NCBI RefSeq assembly: GCF_007830125.1
Contig: NZ_VLLG01000007.1
Location: forward strand, 62,001-126,000
Length of the DNA stretch: 64,000 nt
From: Chitinophaga japonensis
Lineage (GTDB): Bacteria > Bacteroidota > Bacteroidia > Chitinophagales > Chitinophagaceae
Direction: 5' to 3'
The notes under the pieces are model-generated. The model was not told where the DNA came from and did no database searches. It was given only the letters and a program-made list of their open reading frames with translations. Both the position numbers and the translations under genes were made by a program. Positions within the stretch are counted from its first letter, which is position 1. Every line of letters starts with the position of its first letter. Below, piece after piece: positions 62,021 to 64,000 of the stretch.

Positions 62021-63517
62021 TTATTTCCAGTCAGGGTTTTGTTCCAGTTCGGGATTGGCATTGATCTCGCTGAGCGGTATGGGAAAATACCGGTGCCTGG
62101 GCTGGGGGTTGCGGGCGGGAAATACATCATTCACCGCCTGCGGTATCACCTGCATAAAAGTGTTGGTGCGCGTAAGGTCGTACCAGCGGTCGCCTTCCGC
62201 AAACAGTTCCCAGCTACGCTCCTGCAGCACGGCGGCAATAAAGGCTTCCTTGCTCAGCCCTTCCTCCAGGTTCGGCAGGCCGGCCCGGGTGCGCACCCGG
62301 TTAATGAAACCGTAGGCCGCCGCGGTAGGCCCGTTCTGCCTGGCTTCCGCCTCCGCCGCCACCAGGTATACATCCGCCAGCCGTAACAGCGGGATGTTGG
62401 TGCTGTGCGCATTGCCGATGGAATTAGGGTCCATATATTTTTTTACCAGTACGCCTTTGGGCGTAATGGGCGTAATGTTAGCCTGGTGCACCGTATTGCC
62501 CTGCCGGTCTATATAAAACGTGTCCAGCAGTTGCCGCCTCTTATCCGCCGGATCAAAGGAAGCGAAAAAGTCCGGGTAGGCAAAAATAGAGCCGTAGGAA
62601 GAATTTCCATAAGCGGGCCCCTTACTATTGGGCGGGCCGTACAGCGACATGATCTGCGAAGCGCGGGAAGGCACAGCGGATTCCGCTTCAAAAGCCCACA
62701 TATTCTCCTGCCGGGCCGCATCTTCTCTGGCCGGATCATATACGTCCAGCACATTGTCCATCAACTGGTACCTGCCGCTATTGATCACCGCACTGGCCTT
62801 CTCCAGGGCAGTGGTCCAATCTTCATTATACAGGGCCGCCTTGGCATAGATGGCCTGCGCCACTTCCCGGCTGGGACGGCCCTTGGCCCAGGATGCAGAA
62901 TACTCCGGCAGGGCGGCGATGGCGCTGTCCAGGTCCCGGTATACCTGCTGGTACACTTCCTGCTTCGGGCTCCCCGGCTTGTAAGCATCCTCCAGCACCT
63001 TGCTGGGATGCGTTCTCACCACCACGTCACGGAAATTCTTTGTCAGCATCCAGTGGAACCAGGCGCGCAGGAACCAGGCTTCCCCCAGTATCTGTTGCCT
63101 GCGCTCCGCATCCATGCTGGTGCCGGGCACTTTTTCCAGCACCCAGTTGGCCCTTTCTATCCCCTTATAACAATTGTCCCAGATATTCACCGGCGACTCC
63201 ATGGTGCGGTTATAGCTCCTTACCGCCGTATAATCGGCATCATAGCTGAACAGGGTATAGGTATCGCGGCCTACTACCGGCCTGGGATATACCTGGTCTG
63301 CACTGAGGTCCGCCACCAGCAATGGGGAGGGACCGCCGTACATATCGGCCAGCGCCGTGTATACGGCGGCAATGGCAGCTTCTGCGTCCTGCTGCGTTTT
63401 ATAGAAGGTGTCTGTATAAATGGCGGAATAGGGCGTTTCCTCCAGCTTGCAGGACAAAAGCGCTGCTGCCAGCAGGCAGGTGAGGACGCCGTATTTTGAT
63501 CTGATATTACCTGGCAT
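62021..63517 (-). CDS. SusD/RagB-type outer-membrane lipoprotein
   Basis: 498 residues, lipobox ALLSC (Cys23). SusD signatures: YKTQQDAEAAIAAVYTALADM, CYKGIERANWVLEKV, RRQQILGEAWFLRAWFHWML, then the C-terminal LQERSWELFAEGDRWYDLTRT. It is the surface glycan-binding partner of the SusC protein encoded 42 nt upstream and precedes the 1504-residue enzyme gene by 5 nt. Confidence 0.95.
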   Translation of the reverse strand: MPGNIRSKYGVLTCLLAAALLSCKLEETPYSAIYTDTFYKTQQDAEAAIAAVYTALADMYGGPSPLLVADLSADQVYPRPVVGRDTYTLFSYDADYTAVRSYNRTMESPVNIWDNCYKGIERANWVLEKVPGTSMDAERRQQILGEAWFLRAWFHWMLTKNFRDVVVRTHPSKVLEDAYKPGSPKQEVYQQVYRDLDSAIAALPEYSASWAKGRPSREVAQAIYAKAALYNEDWTTALEKASAVINSGRYQLMDNVLDVYDPAREDAARQENMWAFEAESAVPSRASQIMSLYGPPNSKGPAYGNSSYGSIFAYPDFFASFDPADKRRQLLDTFYIDRQGNTVHQANITPITPKGVLVKKYMDPNSIGNAHSTNIPLLRLADVYLVAAEAEARQNGPTAAAYGFINRVRTRAGLPNLEEGLSKEAFIAAVLQERSWELFAEGDRWYDLTRTNTFMQVIPQAVNDVFPARNPQPRHRYFPIPLSEINANPELEQNPDWK

Positions 63518-63559
63518 GGATCAATATTTTTTAGTGATTACTGTAAAGGCTATACGTTT

Positions 63560-64000
63560 TTAAAAGGATACCTGCATCCCGAACAGGAAAGAACGGGCTA
63601 TCGGGTATACCAGGTTATCCACCCCTATCAGCGTATTGGAATTGCCGAAGGTGTTCACTTCCGGGTCAAACCCGGTATAGTCCGTGATGGTGAACAGGTT
63701 GTTCACGCTGCCGTATACGCGGACAGACGAGATCCATTTCATGGCCGGCAGCGTGTAGCCCAGCGTAATGTTCTTGCAGCGCAGGTAGGACCCGTCTTCC
63801 AGGAAACGGTCTGTCAGCGGCAGGCGGCCTCCCTGGAACCCGCTCACATATTCGTTGCTGGGGTTCGTGGGCGACCAGCGGTTTACCAGCGCCTTGTACA
63901 CATTGCGGCTGCCATAGGGATTCTCGAAAGAGTAGCGTATCAGGTTGTACACCTTGTTGCCCTGCGAACCGGAAAAGAAAGCGCTGAAGTCAAACCGCCC
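63560..64000 (-). CDS. SusC/RagA-type TonB-dependent transporter, C-terminal part
   Basis: The frame is open to the window end, so only the last 146 residues are visible. They show typical SusC barrel closing strands: GRFDFSAFFSGSQGNKVYNL, ENPYGSRNVYKALVNRWSP, EDGSYLRCKNITLGYTLP, VYGSVNNLFTITDYTGFDPE and the terminal SFLFGMQVSF with Phe. It pairs with the following SusD. Confidence 0.93.
   Translation of the reverse strand, partial: GRFDFSAFFSGSQGNKVYNLIRYSFENPYGSRNVYKALVNRWSPTNPSNEYVSGFQGGRLPLTDRFLEDGSYLRCKNITLGYTLPAMKWISSVRVYGSVNNLFTITDYTGFDPEVNTFGNSNTLIGVDNLVYPIARSFLFGMQVSF

Noticed and set aside
1..64000. CRISPR arrays, tRNA and rRNA genes, insertion sequences
   Set aside because: No regular spacer-repeat array, cloverleaf, rRNA block or transposase was seen in the window.

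Overview
The window is about 64 kb of a Bacteroidota chromosome, most likely the order Chitinophagales (Chitinophaga-like). The reasons are three SusC/SusD-type outer-membrane uptake pairs, many lipoproteins and exported glycosidases, Bacteroidota-type promoters (TTG, about 18-20 bp, then TAnnTTTG), weak Shine-Dalgarno sequences, long TPR-containing LytS-type sensor kinases, and a GC-rich third-codon bias that produces long antisense shadow frames. I see no rRNA, tRNA, CRISPR array, intact insertion sequence or prophage.

Layout. 1-2.5 kb: the end of a thiamine-diphosphate decarboxylase and a FAD L-amino-acid oxidase-like enzyme. 2.6-4.0 kb: a GH29 alpha-L-fucosidase whose upstream sequence is an in-frame scrap of an ECF sigma factor gene. 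4.0-10.3 kb: a divergent, apparently undescribed cluster. On the minus strand are a small two-helix membrane protein, a NAL1-like trypsin-fold protease, a secreted 490-residue protein and a lipoprotein. On the plus strand are a soluble paralogue of that lipoprotein, a polytopic membrane protein and a NarL-type two-component pair. 10.4-20.9 kb: PepSY membrane protein, YIP1-like protein, LytS/LytTR two-component system, DUF2130 protein, HAD phosphatase, DUF4136 lipoprotein, small beta-barrel and ApbE. 20.9-31.6 kb: glutaryl-CoA dehydrogenase, YciI-like protein, DeoR regulator, SusC/SusD pair, PyrF, then an exported TIM-barrel and an exported Gfo/Idh oxidoreductase. 31.7-35.1 kb: PaiB, an Mrp-type ATPase and 3-hydroxyacyl-CoA dehydrogenase. 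35.1-43.7 kb: a polysaccharide locus, GH12 then SusC-SusD-GH78. 43.9-55.7 kb: housekeeping genes (CAP protein, YigZ, RibD, PrmC, ExbB/ExbD, PepT, a cobalamin riboswitch with MetE, thioesterase, FKBP, NamZ-like protein, Fmt). 55.7-57.5 kb: an AT-richer island with a broken OLD-like ATPase and an intact DUF4143 ATPase. 57.5-64 kb: a third locus with SusC (cut by the window end), SusD and a 1504-residue protein that looks like two fused six-hairpin (alpha/alpha) glycosidase modules.

Most of the window serves plant or microbial glycan use: import pairs, fucosidase, rhamnosidase, GH12 endoglucanase and the fused six-hairpin enzyme, surrounded by sensory systems. The strongest candidates for something new are the protease/paralogue cluster at 4.0-10.3 kb and the fused enzyme at 57.5-62.0 kb. 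All family assignments come from reading motifs by eye; no database search was run.
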